From: Tetragonia tetragonoides
Lineage: Eukaryota > Streptophyta > Magnoliopsida > Caryophyllales > Aizoaceae
Direction: 5' to 3'
Length of the DNA: 64,000 nucleotides
Assembly: GCA_038025085.1 (NCBI GenBank)
Contig: CM076139.1
Span: 47,534,807-47,598,806, forward strand
Shown here: positions 11,970 to 23,034 of the stretch, piece after piece
Layout: the number at the start of each line of letters is the position of its first letter
Position numbering within the stretch: position 1 is the first letter of the stretch
The notes under the pieces: model-generated
What the model was told of the DNA's origin: nothing
Database searches by the model: none
The model's input: the letters and a program-made list of their open reading frames with translations, nothing else
Position numbers and translations under genes: made by a program

Positions 11970-12592
11970 ATGGACGTACGTAAAATTGGTAGAATTTGCA
12001 GGAAAATTTCGTGGTTGTTTAATTAGTGGTTAGGTACGTAATATTATTTGTTGGTTTGTTGAATTAGAATTTGATTTGGATATAATTGTCTGTAGCCATT
12101 TAGTATCTTCTTGGTTGTTTCTTAGAAATTCTAAGTTCAAGTTTAGATTTTAGCATAAAACAAGACTGCTTGTGCATTCATTTGACTGTGTTAGTGTCAC
12201 TGGTCCAGTTTAAGTAAAGTATATTCTAATTTTGATTGACTTAAACAATTTGATTAACCTTTGAATTTAAGCTTGACTTTACTTAAACACTTGAAGAATT
12301 AAGCGAATGCTTTCTCTATTCATATTTTTAAAAATATTATTGAGCATATATATGCCGACGTCGTCATGTCTGTATATAGAGGTAGCCTCATCTTGAAACC
12401 GCCTCATACAATACTTACTGGCGATAAATAATTGGGTTGATGTGCATATGTTAAGTAAAAACATATTCCGAACGCTAAAACTCTTGTAATATCTTTTAAC
12501 CAAGGTCAAGAGTTCGAATCTTAGGTCTGAATCCACTGCTTGCTGGAAGTATTTTACTTGCTTCGTAGGCCGAGCTTGGTTAAGACATGATT
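11970..12592. other. Intergenic region with no recognised feature
   Basis: AT-rich, non-coding sequence between the esterase promoter and the nested transposon cluster. The stretch around 12500-12560 has a weak tRNA-like B-box (GAGTTCGAATC) and may be an old SINE relic. Confidence 0.4.
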
Positions 12593-12793
12593 AGTCTGTA
12601 CAGGGACGGACCCACAGCAAGGAGTATGGATTCAAGTGCATCCATATTATTTTAAAATTGTTGGGAGAAGGGGAAATTTTTAAAGGCAAAACAGAAAGGG
12701 ATTTCCTTTTACACCCATACTATTTAAGCTTATTTACAAATAAAACCATATAAAAAGCAATTGAGAGGAAAGGGTAAAATGGAAATATACAAA

Positions 12794-14073
12794 GGGTTTT
12801 TTGTGGGGAACTACCTTGTTTGGTGTCTCATTTGTGACTTAGTACCTTACATTTTTTTTTTGTGGGGAACTACCTTAGATTGCCAAATTGTTTGTTGACC
12901 AATACCTTTGACCAATTTTCAATGAATTTTTTTCTTAAATGGCCAAAATGCCCTCATGTACCACTCCCATGTTCACTTAAGTCCTCATTCTCTCTCTCCT
13001 ATCTCTCACCTCCATTGCCATTGTCAAGCTGGCTGGTGGCCGTGTTCTTATTACGCCGGTGACGGGAGACCGTTTCCCACTCTTCCTCATTACCATCCTG
13101 CACGGCTTTCTCTTTCACATGGGTGGGATGTTCTCTCTCTTTAATTTGTGTATTGAATTTGCAGAAGTCACCTGAATGGCCAATGTTATTGCAAAAAATA
13201 CAGAATCTTGGTGCTTCAATAATTTCAATTTCCTGCTTTAATCCCCCAATCCAAATAAACTCAGGTAGTTTATTGATTAATTTGCGAAATATGCAGAGCT
13301 TGGCAAATTTCGCCTTGTCCCCTTTCAGTGTTTGGACATCTATCTTCAGTATTTTCCCAAGAGAATTTCCAATCCTTTCAAGCAAATCTTTTCTGTAAAA
13401 TTCAATGGGGAGTTCTGGTAGTGCAATCCAGACTGGACCTTCATCCAATATTGCTCTGTATTTTTTGCACGGCTTGGCCACCTATTGCGTCGTATTGATT
13501 TTCAGCTTTCTATAAAAATTCCCAATTCACCTCCCCAGCTTTCTATAAAAATCAAAAGAAAGAAACCAATTCGCACGGCTTAGCCACCTATTGCGTCGTA
13601 TTGATTTTCAGCACTTGCCTCTGCATCCAAAAAAAATCCTAATCCCTCCAAAAATTAAAGAAACAAACTAGTTCTCGCATTGTGCTAACCTCTCTCACAA
13701 AGAATACGGTTACCGAATGAAGTAGTTGGGTTTGGGATTTGCACAACTGATCTCTGAATTTTATTTTATTTTAATTATACTATTAACATAACACATACAA
13801 TTGGAATGGCAATGGAGGTGAACATAGAGTTTTTGGGTTAATGACAATGGCAATGGCAATGGAGGTGAGAGATAGGAGAGAGAGAACGAGGGCTTAAGTG
13901 AACATGTGAGTGGCACATGAGGGCATTTTGGCCATTTAAGAAAAAAACTCATTGAAAATTGGTCAAAGGTATTGGTCAACAAACAATTTGGCAATCTAAG
14001 GTAGTTCCCCACAAAAAAAAAAATATAAGGTACTAAGTCACAAATGAGACACCTAGTTTCCCACAAAAAATCT
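12794..14073. mobile_element. Mutator-like (Pack-MULE-like) element with long inverted repeats
   Basis: Perfect 9-bp target duplications ATATACAAA flank the element (12785-12793 and 14074-14082), the hallmark of Mutator-like elements. The terminal inverted repeats are about 230 bp (12794-13028 and roughly 13836-14073) and share TTTTTTGTGGG, the CATTTGTGACTTAGTACCTTA segment, and a stretch ending in CTCACCTCCATTGCCATTG. Between them lies a fragment of a zinc-knuckle protein gene instead of a transposase, so this is a gene-fragment carrier. A 39-bp segment is duplicated inside it (13470-13508 and 13574-13612). Confidence 0.82.
13040..13481 (-). pseudogene. Captured fragment of a CCHC zinc-knuckle (DUF4283-type) protein
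   Basis: An open frame inside the Pack-MULE-like element encodes PVWIALPELPIEF followed by a zinc knuckle CIFCNNIGHSGDFC (C-x2-C-x4-H-x4-C). This arrangement is typical of the DUF4283/zf-CCHC_4 proteins encoded by plant LINE elements and their relatives, where it binds nucleic acid. The fragment lacks the usual N-terminal part and its C-terminus runs into the left inverted repeat, so it is a captured piece. Whether the element transcribes it is unknown. Confidence 0.65.
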
Positions 14074-14407
14074 ATATACAAATATACTGATCCATGTAAT
14101 TGATGAAGAATAACTGCTCTAAACTCTCTCTCTCCTCACACCTCACAAAACAAATAAAAAAGAAACAAAGGTACCAAAAAAGCAAGCCTCTCCCTATCCT
14201 CTCTCACTGTAATCTACCAAAAAAGCAAAAACCCACCCAAAAAAACCAAAGCTCTCCTCTCACTCACTCTCTCTCAAGGCCGAAGGAGCTCACAATGTGA
14301 TTGGCGGCGATTTTTTGATTGAATTTAATACTTTGGTGAATTATTTTTTTTGTGTATGAAATGTTGTTGGCTTCTTGATTCACAACATGGAGGGATAACG
14401 TGATGGT

Positions 14408-14650
14408 CACTACAACAAAAATGGTCTCTCATAGCGCTTATTTTGATACATACATAGCGCTTTTGAGCGCTATCTAGGCTGGCGTAGTTAAAGGGGTGTC
14501 CAAAAAAAGCGCTATGTATGTACACCCAATAATAACGCTTTTTTAGAAAAGCGCTATGTATATATCACTATGCATAGCGCTTTCCTTAAAAAGCGTTATT
14601 ATTAGTGGTGCATACATAACGCTTTTTTATTGAGCGCTGTTGTTGAGGTG
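14408..14650. mobile_element. CACTA-like foldback element with AGCGCTATGTAT subterminal repeats
   Basis: It starts CACTACAACAAAAATGG, the standard En/Spm terminus, and ends with AGCGCTGTTGTTGAGGTG, a degenerate inverted match to the start. Between them AGCGCTATG and its variants occur on both strands in nested pairs, so 14505-14625 can fold into one long hairpin. The flanking triplets GGT and TTT do not match, so the right end may be degraded or truncated. It has no coding capacity. Confidence 0.55.
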
Positions 14651-14949
14651 TTTTTTTAAAAATATATATATATAAAATTTCTCCCTTTTTTTTATAGTAT
14701 TTTATTTCCATTTAAGTGATGAAGAAGCCTTACGATTAAACTTAAATTTGGAACCCAATCAAACATATAAAATTTCATTCCAATGCAAATGAAATTGATA
14801 AAAAAAATCATAAGTTTTCCATTTCTGTAGCCGATCAAAGTTAGTATATAATACATAAGTCACTAAAACAATAAGTACAAATTTATAATAAAAAAAATGT
14901 ATCTAAGCTTTAAGAAAATACATGTGTAGTACATATGAAAAGATATTTT

Positions 14950-15240
14950 AACCATTCATCTTCAACTTCATCTATCTGATCTTGAGAGTATATGAGGTGT
15001 AAGAAGTCTAGAAAGTATACCGGTCCTTTAAGCTTGAGTTACTTGCTTCCCTTAAATGCATCCATAAATGCTTCTACATCACATTGACATTAATTTAGTT
15101 TCTGCCTTGTTTAAAACACCCCTCAATTCTGAGCTTAAAGGCCCCTTCTGATCAGAAAACACAATTGCCTCATAGGTTCCTGTCAGCAGTTTGCTGCAGC
15201 TTATATTCCCATTGCAAGCCTACGCTTTCGGGGAATGCTA
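14950..15240 (-). pseudogene. Possible captured exon, identity not recognised
   Basis: The minus-strand translation reads as ordinary protein for long stretches, for example GNISCSKLLTGTYEAIVF and later GPVYFLDFLHLIYSQDQ, separated by stops and a frame change near 15085. Codon use is more gene-like than in the surrounding AT-rich DNA. I do not recognise the source. It lies inside the hAT-like element and may be a captured host exon; the alternative is chance open reading in a repeat. Confidence 0.35.
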
Positions 15241-15593
15241 ATCATACACATTGTGTAATATACACAATTGTGTTCAGTAGTATAATTGAGACCTTATTTG
15301 GGTTATTTTCTCTGTCTTCAATGATTTAGGGCTCAAACAATAAACGACACTTGAGTGTTGTCTTTTGGATTATTGAGTGCAAAAATTATTTATTATCGTT
15401 CGGTTATTGTACTACGAGGACTTAGTTATGTTGAGATTATTTGATGTATTATCATTTATCATCTTGGAGTTCAAATAAAAAAAGAACTGAGTATTCGCAA
15501 TGGGCGGGTGCAATTGACACCCCTAAATTTGGATTTTTTCCTTATATTTTGCACCCATATTCTTATTTTTCTGGGTCTGCCACTGAATCTGTA

Positions 15594-16841
15594 GAATAAA
15601 TTTTTGATTCAAACTCTGAAATGTTCATGGTGGTTAACCGGGTGGGCCCAATCTATGGTATTTTCAAACAACCACTTAAAAATGAGCCCTCTTAGTCTAT
15701 AGAGCCCAACTCTACAGTCTACACTACACCACATGAAAACAATAATAAAGGAAAATGAATCTTGTACAATTATTGTACATTACAACTTTTTTTTGTGTCT
15801 TTCTCTCTCCTCTTCCCTTTTTCACTCTATTACAAATACTCCTCTGAAATTCCAAGTAAAAAGGGTACTTTTATCACTCCTCTCATATAAAAAAAATTAT
15901 AATGTACAACCATTATACAAGTATTATTGTCCTGTCTCAACTATACAAAAGACTGAAGTACTATGTAGTATCAAATCAATACTCCGTACAACAAATCTGA
16001 GAGCGGGCCCTAATTATGGTTAGAAGCCCAAATATGTGAACAAGGACTTGTTTCGGCTAATGGCTGTGACTGAATTTTTTATTCTTTTTTCTCGTTAAAA
16101 GATGGTGTCCAAAAACAAACACAAACAAACAATTTGAAGGCCGCATCATTGGGGGAGATCATCGTCTAGGTTTAAAGTTCCAACAAATCTAGATGATGCC
16201 GCCCAAGCCAAAAAAAAATGTGCCAACTTATTAGGTACGAAGCATAAACAAGAGAAAATAGACCAAAGCGGTAAACAAATATCAATGAGAGTTCCCCTAG
16301 TTCATATGATGTACTTTTAACTTCATATGATGGCCCCTCGTTCAAGTGATCATTCAGCAAGCTCCCCACAATCGATTGTAACTCCGTAATTCTTCATCAA
16401 TTGAGAGTTTTACAGAGATCTCTTTTTTTTTTTTTTTGACAGTGAGAGTATTGTGGAGATTTCAAAAATAATAATAATTGCTTTATATAAGTTGTACTGC
16501 GTTTTAAGATGTATCAGTATTGGTAATTTAGGATTTTTTTTGTTTTTGGTTCACACTAAAAGTATCCACCTGGGACCAGTCGATCATAATGACTATTTTC
16601 TCACACTAACTTGTATATAAGATTCGAGTCCTTAACTTTGATTAAGATAAATGTGTCTCTAATACTCAACCACAACCTCTAAAAAAAATATCTACCCCTA
16701 AAAGATTTGAAGTCCTGGCTTCGTCCTGCATAGCAATAAATTTCCTTTGATCTTCTCTCATCCACAAAGTCTAAAAATATATGTATGGAGGAACATGTGA
16801 TTGTCAATATAGTGGTGGTACTATATGCGCAATGATTGAGA
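15594..16841. other. Intergenic region between the nested cluster and the Copia element
   Basis: No gene is visible. The sequence is AT-rich with pyrimidine-rich stretches. A weak tRNA-like B box (GATTCGAGTCC) near 16620-16635 suggests a degraded SINE. Confidence 0.4.
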
Positions 16842-17295
16842 TGTTGGAATAAATCTGATTAAAACTATAACCTTCATATCGAATTACTTAGACTATAACA
16901 CAAGCGGAAGCGTACCTGAATTCATAAGTACAAGCCTTTGATTCGGGTTGAAAATCGCCTAGGGTTAGAGCGTCTTCCAGTTCATACACACATTAGGGTT
17001 TCTCTCTCTAACGATGGGATGTCAGACACATGTAACGTATGTTTAACTGAGGACCATAACCCTTATATACATAAAGTATCTCATCCCTAGTTAGCCCATC
17101 ATCAATTAGGGTTAAGCATGTGGGTCTCTACACAATTGTGCCCTATACCTTATAAGACGATATATTAGCCCACCTAATAATAATATCCATAGACCACTAA
17201 TATTGGGCCAAACTGTAAGATAGCATATAACATACAATTAATCCGTATAATATAATTGTCCATATACATGTAGTATAAAGTCCATAAATCTAACA
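16842..17295 (-). repeat. 3' LTR of the Copia element
   Basis: 454 bp, with TG...CA ends, matching 22572-23029 along its whole length with about 30 substitutions and a few small indels. On the minus strand it follows the polypurine tract. Confidence 0.95.
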
Positions 17296-17844
17296 ATCTC
17301 CCACTTGGACGACATACTCATGTATATGCACAAACCTTAGTATTGTATGTTACTTTATAACCTTAAGAGCTCAGAATTGCTATCAACCTGAAATCGTCAT
17401 CAACCAATCCGGTCCATCTATCATATCAACATAGGACCAATGAGATCTTTGTTAGAGTGACATAACTAGACCCAACAATAATCACGTATATCAATATAAT
17501 TAACGACATGGATCAAGTATAGGTTTCCAACTGGTCCACCTTAAACTTTATTGAGATCAACCTCAAAACCGTAAGAGACTAAGAGTATATAAAACTTTAA
17601 AACTGAATTTGTGCAGATAAAATCTTAAAACTGAATCACCAAATTTGTTTGGGCAACATAGAAACACTATGACACAAACTCCCACTAAAACTCACAATCC
17701 TTAACTGATTTGACACCCATACAAGCACACATGCTCAAGGAACACTTTGGGTGGCAATCCCTTAGTGAGCGGATCCGCAACCATGGAGTTTGTACTGATG
17801 TGTTCAATGTATAGTTGTCCATTCTGTACTCTTTCCTTCACAAC

Positions 17845-18999
17845 TCAAAATTTGACGTCTATATGTTTCGCCTTCGTCAAACTGCTGTTATTTTTAGCAT
17901 AAAGGACTACTGACCTATTGTCACACATTAGCTTGAGTGGTCTTTCAATACCATCAATTATTTGCAGTCCATTAATAAAATTTCGCAGCCATAGTCCTTG
18001 ATTGGATGCCTCATAACATGCTATGAATTCTGCTTCCATGGTGGAAGTAGTTGTAAGAGTTTGCTTTATTCTTCTCCAAGAGATAGCTCCTCCAGCAAGC
18101 ATGTAGATATAGCCTGAAGTGGATTTCAGACTATCTTGACATCCAGCAAAACCAGAGTCGGTGTACCCAATGATCTCAAGCTGATCCGACCTCCGATATG
18201 TGAGCATGTAGTCTTTTGTTCTCTGTAAATACCGCATGACCCTTTTGGCTGCTTTCCAATGGTCCATTCCCGGATTGCTGAGATATTTGCCTAGTATCCC
18301 AACAATGTATGCGAGATCAGGTCGTATGCAAACCTGAGCATACATCAGACTCCCTACAGCCGATGCATAAGGTGTCTTCTCCATTTCCTTAGTTTCAAAA
18401 CCATTCTTTGGGCACTGATTGAGACTAAATTTGTCTCCCTTAGCAACAGGGGTGTCACCTGGTTTACAATCCTGCATGCCAAATCTCTTAAGAACCTTAT
18501 CGATATAACCCTTTTGTGACAGTCCAAGAACGCCTTTGGAGCGATCTCGATGAATCTGGATTCCTAATACAAAAGAGGCTTCACCAAGATCTTTCATTTC
18601 AAATTTCTTTGAAAGAAATCTCTTAGTTTCGTGCAATAAGCCTATATCATTGCTGGCAAGTAGTATGTCATCGACATATAAATCCAGAAAAATATGCTTA
18701 CTCCCACTGAACTTGTGGTATATACAGTCATCAGCAACGTTTGGTTCAAAACCAAATGATGTAACGACTTCATAAACTTGTGATACCACTGACGGGAAGC
18801 TTGCTTGAGCCCATAGATGGATTTTTTTTAATTTGCAAACCATTTTCTTTGGATCTCCGGAAACAAAGTTTTCTGGTTGCACCATATAAATTGTTTCTTC
18901 AATGTCACCATTGAGAAATGATGTCTTAACATCCATCTGATGAAGTTTAAGATCAAAATGTGCCACTAGTGCCATTATTGTCCTAAAAGAGTCTTTCAA
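17845..18999 (-). pseudogene. Copia reverse transcriptase and RNase H, truncated
   Basis: The frame carries MDVKTSFLNGDIEETIYM near its start, the catalytic YVDDILLASND, and RNase H blocks (SGYIYMLAGGAISWR, MEAEFIACYEA, KHIDVKF). It ends at a TGA within RNase H, after which recognisable sequence (VVKERVQNGQLYIEH) continues in the same frame. Upstream RT sequence up to about 19200 is in other frames. This is the longest intact piece of the element's polyprotein. Confidence 0.92.
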
Positions 19000-19238
19000 T
19001 GAAGCTGGAGAGAAAGTCTCTTTATAATCAATGCCTTCCTTTTGAGTATAGCCCTTAGCGACAAGACGAGCTTTAAACCTAATGACATTGCCCTCTGAAT
19101 CCTGTTGGTTTTAATTATCCATTTGCAACCAATGGGTTTAACACCTTCAGGCAATGAGACAAGCTCTCAAACGTCATTGTCATTCATGGACTTAATCTTA
19201 TCAATCATGGCATCAATCCACTTTTGAGAATTAGAACT

Positions 19239-19583
19239 TTATTCTATGGCTTGACGGAAGTTGATTGGATCATCTTCCACAAGTCCAAGGTCTGATTCTT
19301 GTTCCTGAAAAAAGACAAAAGTATCTTCCACCATTTTCAAGTTTATCTCATGTTCTTGAAGATATACAATGTAATCATCCAGAATTGCATTTCTCTTTTC
19401 ACTAGTGGATCTCCTTAATGGCACTTCATGTTCTTGAGGTTGTTGAGTTTGATATACATTAACAGTGTCAGGAACTTGATTTGGGAGATTATCAAGATTG
19501 TCTTGCATCGGAGTTGTTTCGTAATCTGTGTCAGGAATGGGAACACCCTGATCATGATCATCAACAACTGAAGAAAGAGACAC
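19239..19583 (-). pseudogene. Copia pol linker between integrase and reverse transcriptase
   Basis: Acidic, low-complexity frame with a block PLRRSTSEKRNAILDDYIVY that resembles the RRS(T/S)R..P..DDY(V/I) block that precedes reverse transcriptase in plant Copia proteins. It is separated from its neighbours by frameshifts. Confidence 0.7.
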
Positions 19584-19644
19584 ATGTTCTTCCTCAAAGA
19601 CAAAATCTCTAACTTTAACTCCCTACCCTCCAAACTCGACATCC

Positions 19645-20007
19645 TCAAAGAACTGTCTCAAAAAAAGTTCTAGAAATGGGATCATAGAACTTATACCCCC
19701 TAGACCTTTCAGAATACCCAACAAAATAACTACTAACTGTCTTAAAGTCCAGTTTCTTTTCATTTGGCCTATAAGGCCTTGCCGCAGCTGGACAACCCCA
19801 AATATGCAACTGCTTTATACTGGGCTTTTTACCAGTCCATAGTTCATATGGGGTTTGAATTGTAGCTTTAGTTGGAACTCTATTAAGTATATATGCTGCA
19901 TTTTTCAATGCCTCTCCCCAGAGTGAGTCTGGTAAGGTAGTATGACAAATCATACTTCTCACCATGTCCTTTAATGTCCAATTTCGTCTCTCAGCTACAA
20001 CATTCAT
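19645..20007 (-). pseudogene. Copia integrase, C-terminal part
   Basis: Contains NVVAERRNWTLKDMVRSM, the TPYELWTGKKPS block, HIWGCPA and FVGYSERSRGYKFYDP, all typical of Copia integrase after the catalytic core. The frame is interrupted towards the core domain (20007-20204). Confidence 0.9.
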
Positions 20008-20203
20008 GGTAGGACTACCTGGCTTGGTGTATTGAGGAACGATCCCACACTCATCTAGGAATTTAGCAAATAGCCCTCACCTGAACCGTCATATCTTCCA
20101 TAGTATTTACCCCACGATCAAATCTAACGGTTTTAATCCTTTTACCAAATTGATTTTCAACTTCGGCCTTAAATAATTTGAACACATCTATTGATTCGGA
20201 CTT

Positions 20204-20443
20204 CTAATGAATTAGATATAGATACTCATAACGAGAGTAATCGTCTATGAATGTGATAAAGTATTGTTGACCATTTCTACAAGGTGTAGGGAATGGCCCA
20301 CAAATATCCGTATGTATCAATTCTAAGACATCTAAAGCTCTCTCAGCACCTAATCTAGTGTTGTTTGTTTGTTTTCCCTTAATACACTCAATGCATATAT
20401 CTGAATTTGAGGAATCAAGAGAATCAAGAATTCCATCTGACAC
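20204..20443 (-). pseudogene. Copia GAG-pre-integrase and integrase core start
   Basis: The frame reads CIECIKGKQTNNTR, then HTDICGPFPTP, then FITFIDDYSRYEYLYLI, the start of the DDE integrase core with its first aspartates. The rest of the core is broken by stops. Confidence 0.88.
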
Positions 20444-20629
20444 AAGTTTCTGAATTCTTTATTTGGATATGTGACCCAAACGCTTATGCCAGAGTGATAA
20501 AGAATTCTCATTGGTTAATTTTCTTTTGGTACTACGTGAACTTACATGCAAGGTTTCATTATATGAGGCAATTATATCAAGCAAATATAGGCTATCATAT
20601 CCTGATAAAACACTGGAACCAATAAAATT

Positions 20630-21223
20630 TCAACCTTGAAAGAGATAAATTTTATTGTTTCCAAATGAACAATAATAACCAGATTTGTCCAATGTGGGAA
20701 CAGAAATTAAATTCCGTCTAAATGACGGTACAACAAAAGTCTCTTTCAAAACCAAATAAAAAATCCAGTCTTTAACAATAGCCTCAACTTTAAGATGATC
20801 GTCGTCACCCATATAGATGTATCTTTCACCATCAATCGATTTTCGACAGCTCTGGCAACCCTGCATAGACACACTTATGTGAGTAGTAGCATCAGAATCT
20901 ACCCACCAAGTGTCTTTGGGTACTGAAGTCAAATTAACCTCAGAACAAACAAGAGCAAGAGACATACCCTGTTTCGCACGCCAAGCATGGTATTTGGTAC
21001 AGTCCCTCGTCATGTGGTTAGTCCCCTTGCAAAAGAAGTAACCTGATTCCTTAGTTTCAACCTTGTTTTCCTTATGTTGCTTCTTTTGGGACCTTGGCAC
21101 TGCAGCTTCCTTATTTTTCCTTTTCTTGTTGTCCTTAGAGGTTGATGCCAAATGAGCACTTTCTTTCTTATCTTGCTTAATTCTCTCTTCCTCTTGCACA
21201 CAATGTGAAATGAGCTTGCTCAT
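20630..21223 (-). pseudogene. Copia gag zinc knuckle and protease
   Basis: A lysine-rich stretch is followed by FFCKGTNHMTRDC, a CCHC knuckle whose first cysteine appears lost (family members begin CFFC or CxxC), then KYHAWRAKQG. The protease motif reads WWVDSDATTHI where family members have DSGATTHI, so the active-site glycine is replaced by aspartate. Both changes indicate inactivity. Confidence 0.85.
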
Positions 21224-22571
21224 TAAGAGTCCATTTCTCCTTTACGCAGTTGTAACTGACCTTAAACTGATCAAATTATGCAGGAAGAGAGATCAAAACT
21301 AAATACACAAGCAATTCCTCAGGTAATATTAACTTGAGTGCCTTTAGTTTTGAAGCAGTATGAGACATTTTCAAAATGTACTCCCTTTTGTTCCCCTTGC
21401 CTTTATATCTCATGGAAACTAGATTGCTCAAAAGAGTACTAGTTTTCGCCTTTTTGTTTTGTGCAAAACGCTTCTCAAGGCAAGTTCGGCAAGGAACAAT
21501 TTGGCATTATCCTCTTCAGACATAGTGCCCCTGAATGATTCTGGAATTGCACGTTTCATGATCGATCATAAAACTCATGCGATTTGAGCGTTCCTATTTC
21601 TCCATCTCCCTCTTTTGATCAGGGGTAGATGAATCCTTAAGAGTAACGGGTTTCTCAATTCGAAGTGCAAGGTCTGGATCCATGCAACCGAGAACTATCA
21701 TAACGTTCTCTTTCCATTCCTTAAAGTTTGTGCCGTTAAGCACAAGGATACTATTAATGTTTGCAGATATCGTAGCAGCAGAAGTATTGACTGAAAGAGA
21801 ACAAAAGATAACATAAATAACAAGCTCACAATTACTTTAATTTAACTTTAATTTACAGATTCAAAATTAAATTGCAAATACCATCACATGATACCTAACG
21901 CAACATTGATTTTAGGACAGAAAATAATCAACTTGTAAGTGGTACTCTTGGTGTAGTAATCAAATGCTGACAATAAAATCCTGTCAAATATCAAGCCTTT
22001 CTTTGGACCGACTCAACATTCACATGGAAAACCTAATAAGTGTCACATATGTATCACCACAAGCATGCTTGAATTCCATCCAAAAAACAACCTTCCTTTG
22101 GGCCGGGTGTTAAACGCATGAAATTTGCACACACACACACACAATCATCCAATATTTAAAATTAATCAATCTACACAAAAGAGATTACTTTGGTAACATA
22201 TTGTTTCAATTAACTAACCTAAAATATTAAACGTCCCTAAAATAATTATAATTATATTGCCAAATATGAATCTAAATCCTTAGGCTTAACATGCAAATCA
22301 TTAAATTTTAATACTGTACGATTTGCAAAACCATAGTCTTTGTTATGGTCACAAACTGTAATGACCACACAAAACGTGATGCTTTTTTGATTGTTAGTTA
22401 GATAATCCAAGCGCAGCAGGAAGAACAATATGAACAACTCACAGTACCAATACGCAAATCATAAACGATACCGAACCCCATAAACCCAGATCATGAACAA
22501 AACGACTTGCGTCTAAAATTAACGAAACTTAATTCTAAGTAACCCAATATGAAGGAGGCTCTGATACCAAT
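21224..22571 (-). pseudogene. Decayed gag region and 5' leader of the Copia element
   Basis: Fragments of gag can be seen between about 21230 and 21800 in changing frames. The part next to the 5' LTR is non-coding, contains a short CA microsatellite (22127-22142) and ends at the primer-binding site. Confidence 0.6.
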
Positions 22572-23029
22572 TGTTGGAATAAATCCGATTAAAACTATAA
22601 CCTGTTCCATATCGAATTACTTAGACTAGAAGACAAGCGGAAGCATACCTGAATTTATAAGTGCAAGTCTTTAATTCGGGTTGAAAATCGCCTAGGGTTA
22701 GAGCGTGATTCAGTTGATACACACATTATGGTTTCTCTCTCTAACGATGGGATGTCAGACAGATGTAACGTATCTTCAACTGGGGACCATAACCCTTATA
22801 TACATAGAGTATCTCATCCATAATTAGCCCATCATCAATTAGGGTTAAGCCTGTGAGTCTCTACACAATTGGGCCCTATACCTCATAAGACGATATATTA
22901 GCTCACCTAATACTAATATCCATAGGACCACTAATATTGGGCCAAACTATAAGATAGCATATAACATACAATTAATCCGTATAATATAATTGTCCATATA
23001 TATGTAGTATAAAGTCCATAAATCTAACA
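22572..23029 (-). repeat. 5' LTR of the Copia element
   Basis: 458 bp with TG...CA ends. The next bases inside the element (minus strand) are the primer-binding site TTGGTATCAGAGCC. The flank TGAGA at 23030-23034 repeats the flank at 16837-16841. Confidence 0.95.
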
Positions 23030-23034
23030 TGAGA

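Larger units (their letters stand above)
12601..15585. mobile_element. hAT-like non-autonomous element hosting nested insertions
   Basis: The left terminus is CAGGGACGGACCCA and the right terminus, inverted, CAGTGGCAGACCCA, matching at 11 of 14 positions. Flanks AGTCTGTA (12593-12600) and AATCTGTA (15586-15593) match at seven of eight bases, as for the 8-bp hAT target duplication. No transposase is seen. About half of the element is made of later insertions: a Pack-MULE-like element at 12794-14073 and a CACTA-like foldback at 14408-14650. A possible captured coding fragment lies at 14950-15240. Confidence 0.6.
16842..23029 (-). mobile_element. Complete, inactive Ty1/Copia retrotransposon
   Basis: The element is 6188 bp and flanked by a perfect 5-bp target duplication TGAGA (16837-16841 and 23030-23034). 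On the minus strand the LTRs start TGTTAGAT and end TTCCAACA. Next to the 5' LTR is TTGGTATCAGAGCCTCC, a primer-binding site for initiator-methionine tRNA, and before the 3' LTR is the purine tract AAGTGGGAGA. The order gag zinc knuckle, protease, integrase, reverse transcriptase, RNase H is the Copia order. Coding is broken by stops and frameshifts throughout, and the LTRs differ by roughly 7% in my hand count, so the copy is old and cannot encode its own proteins. Confidence 0.95.
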
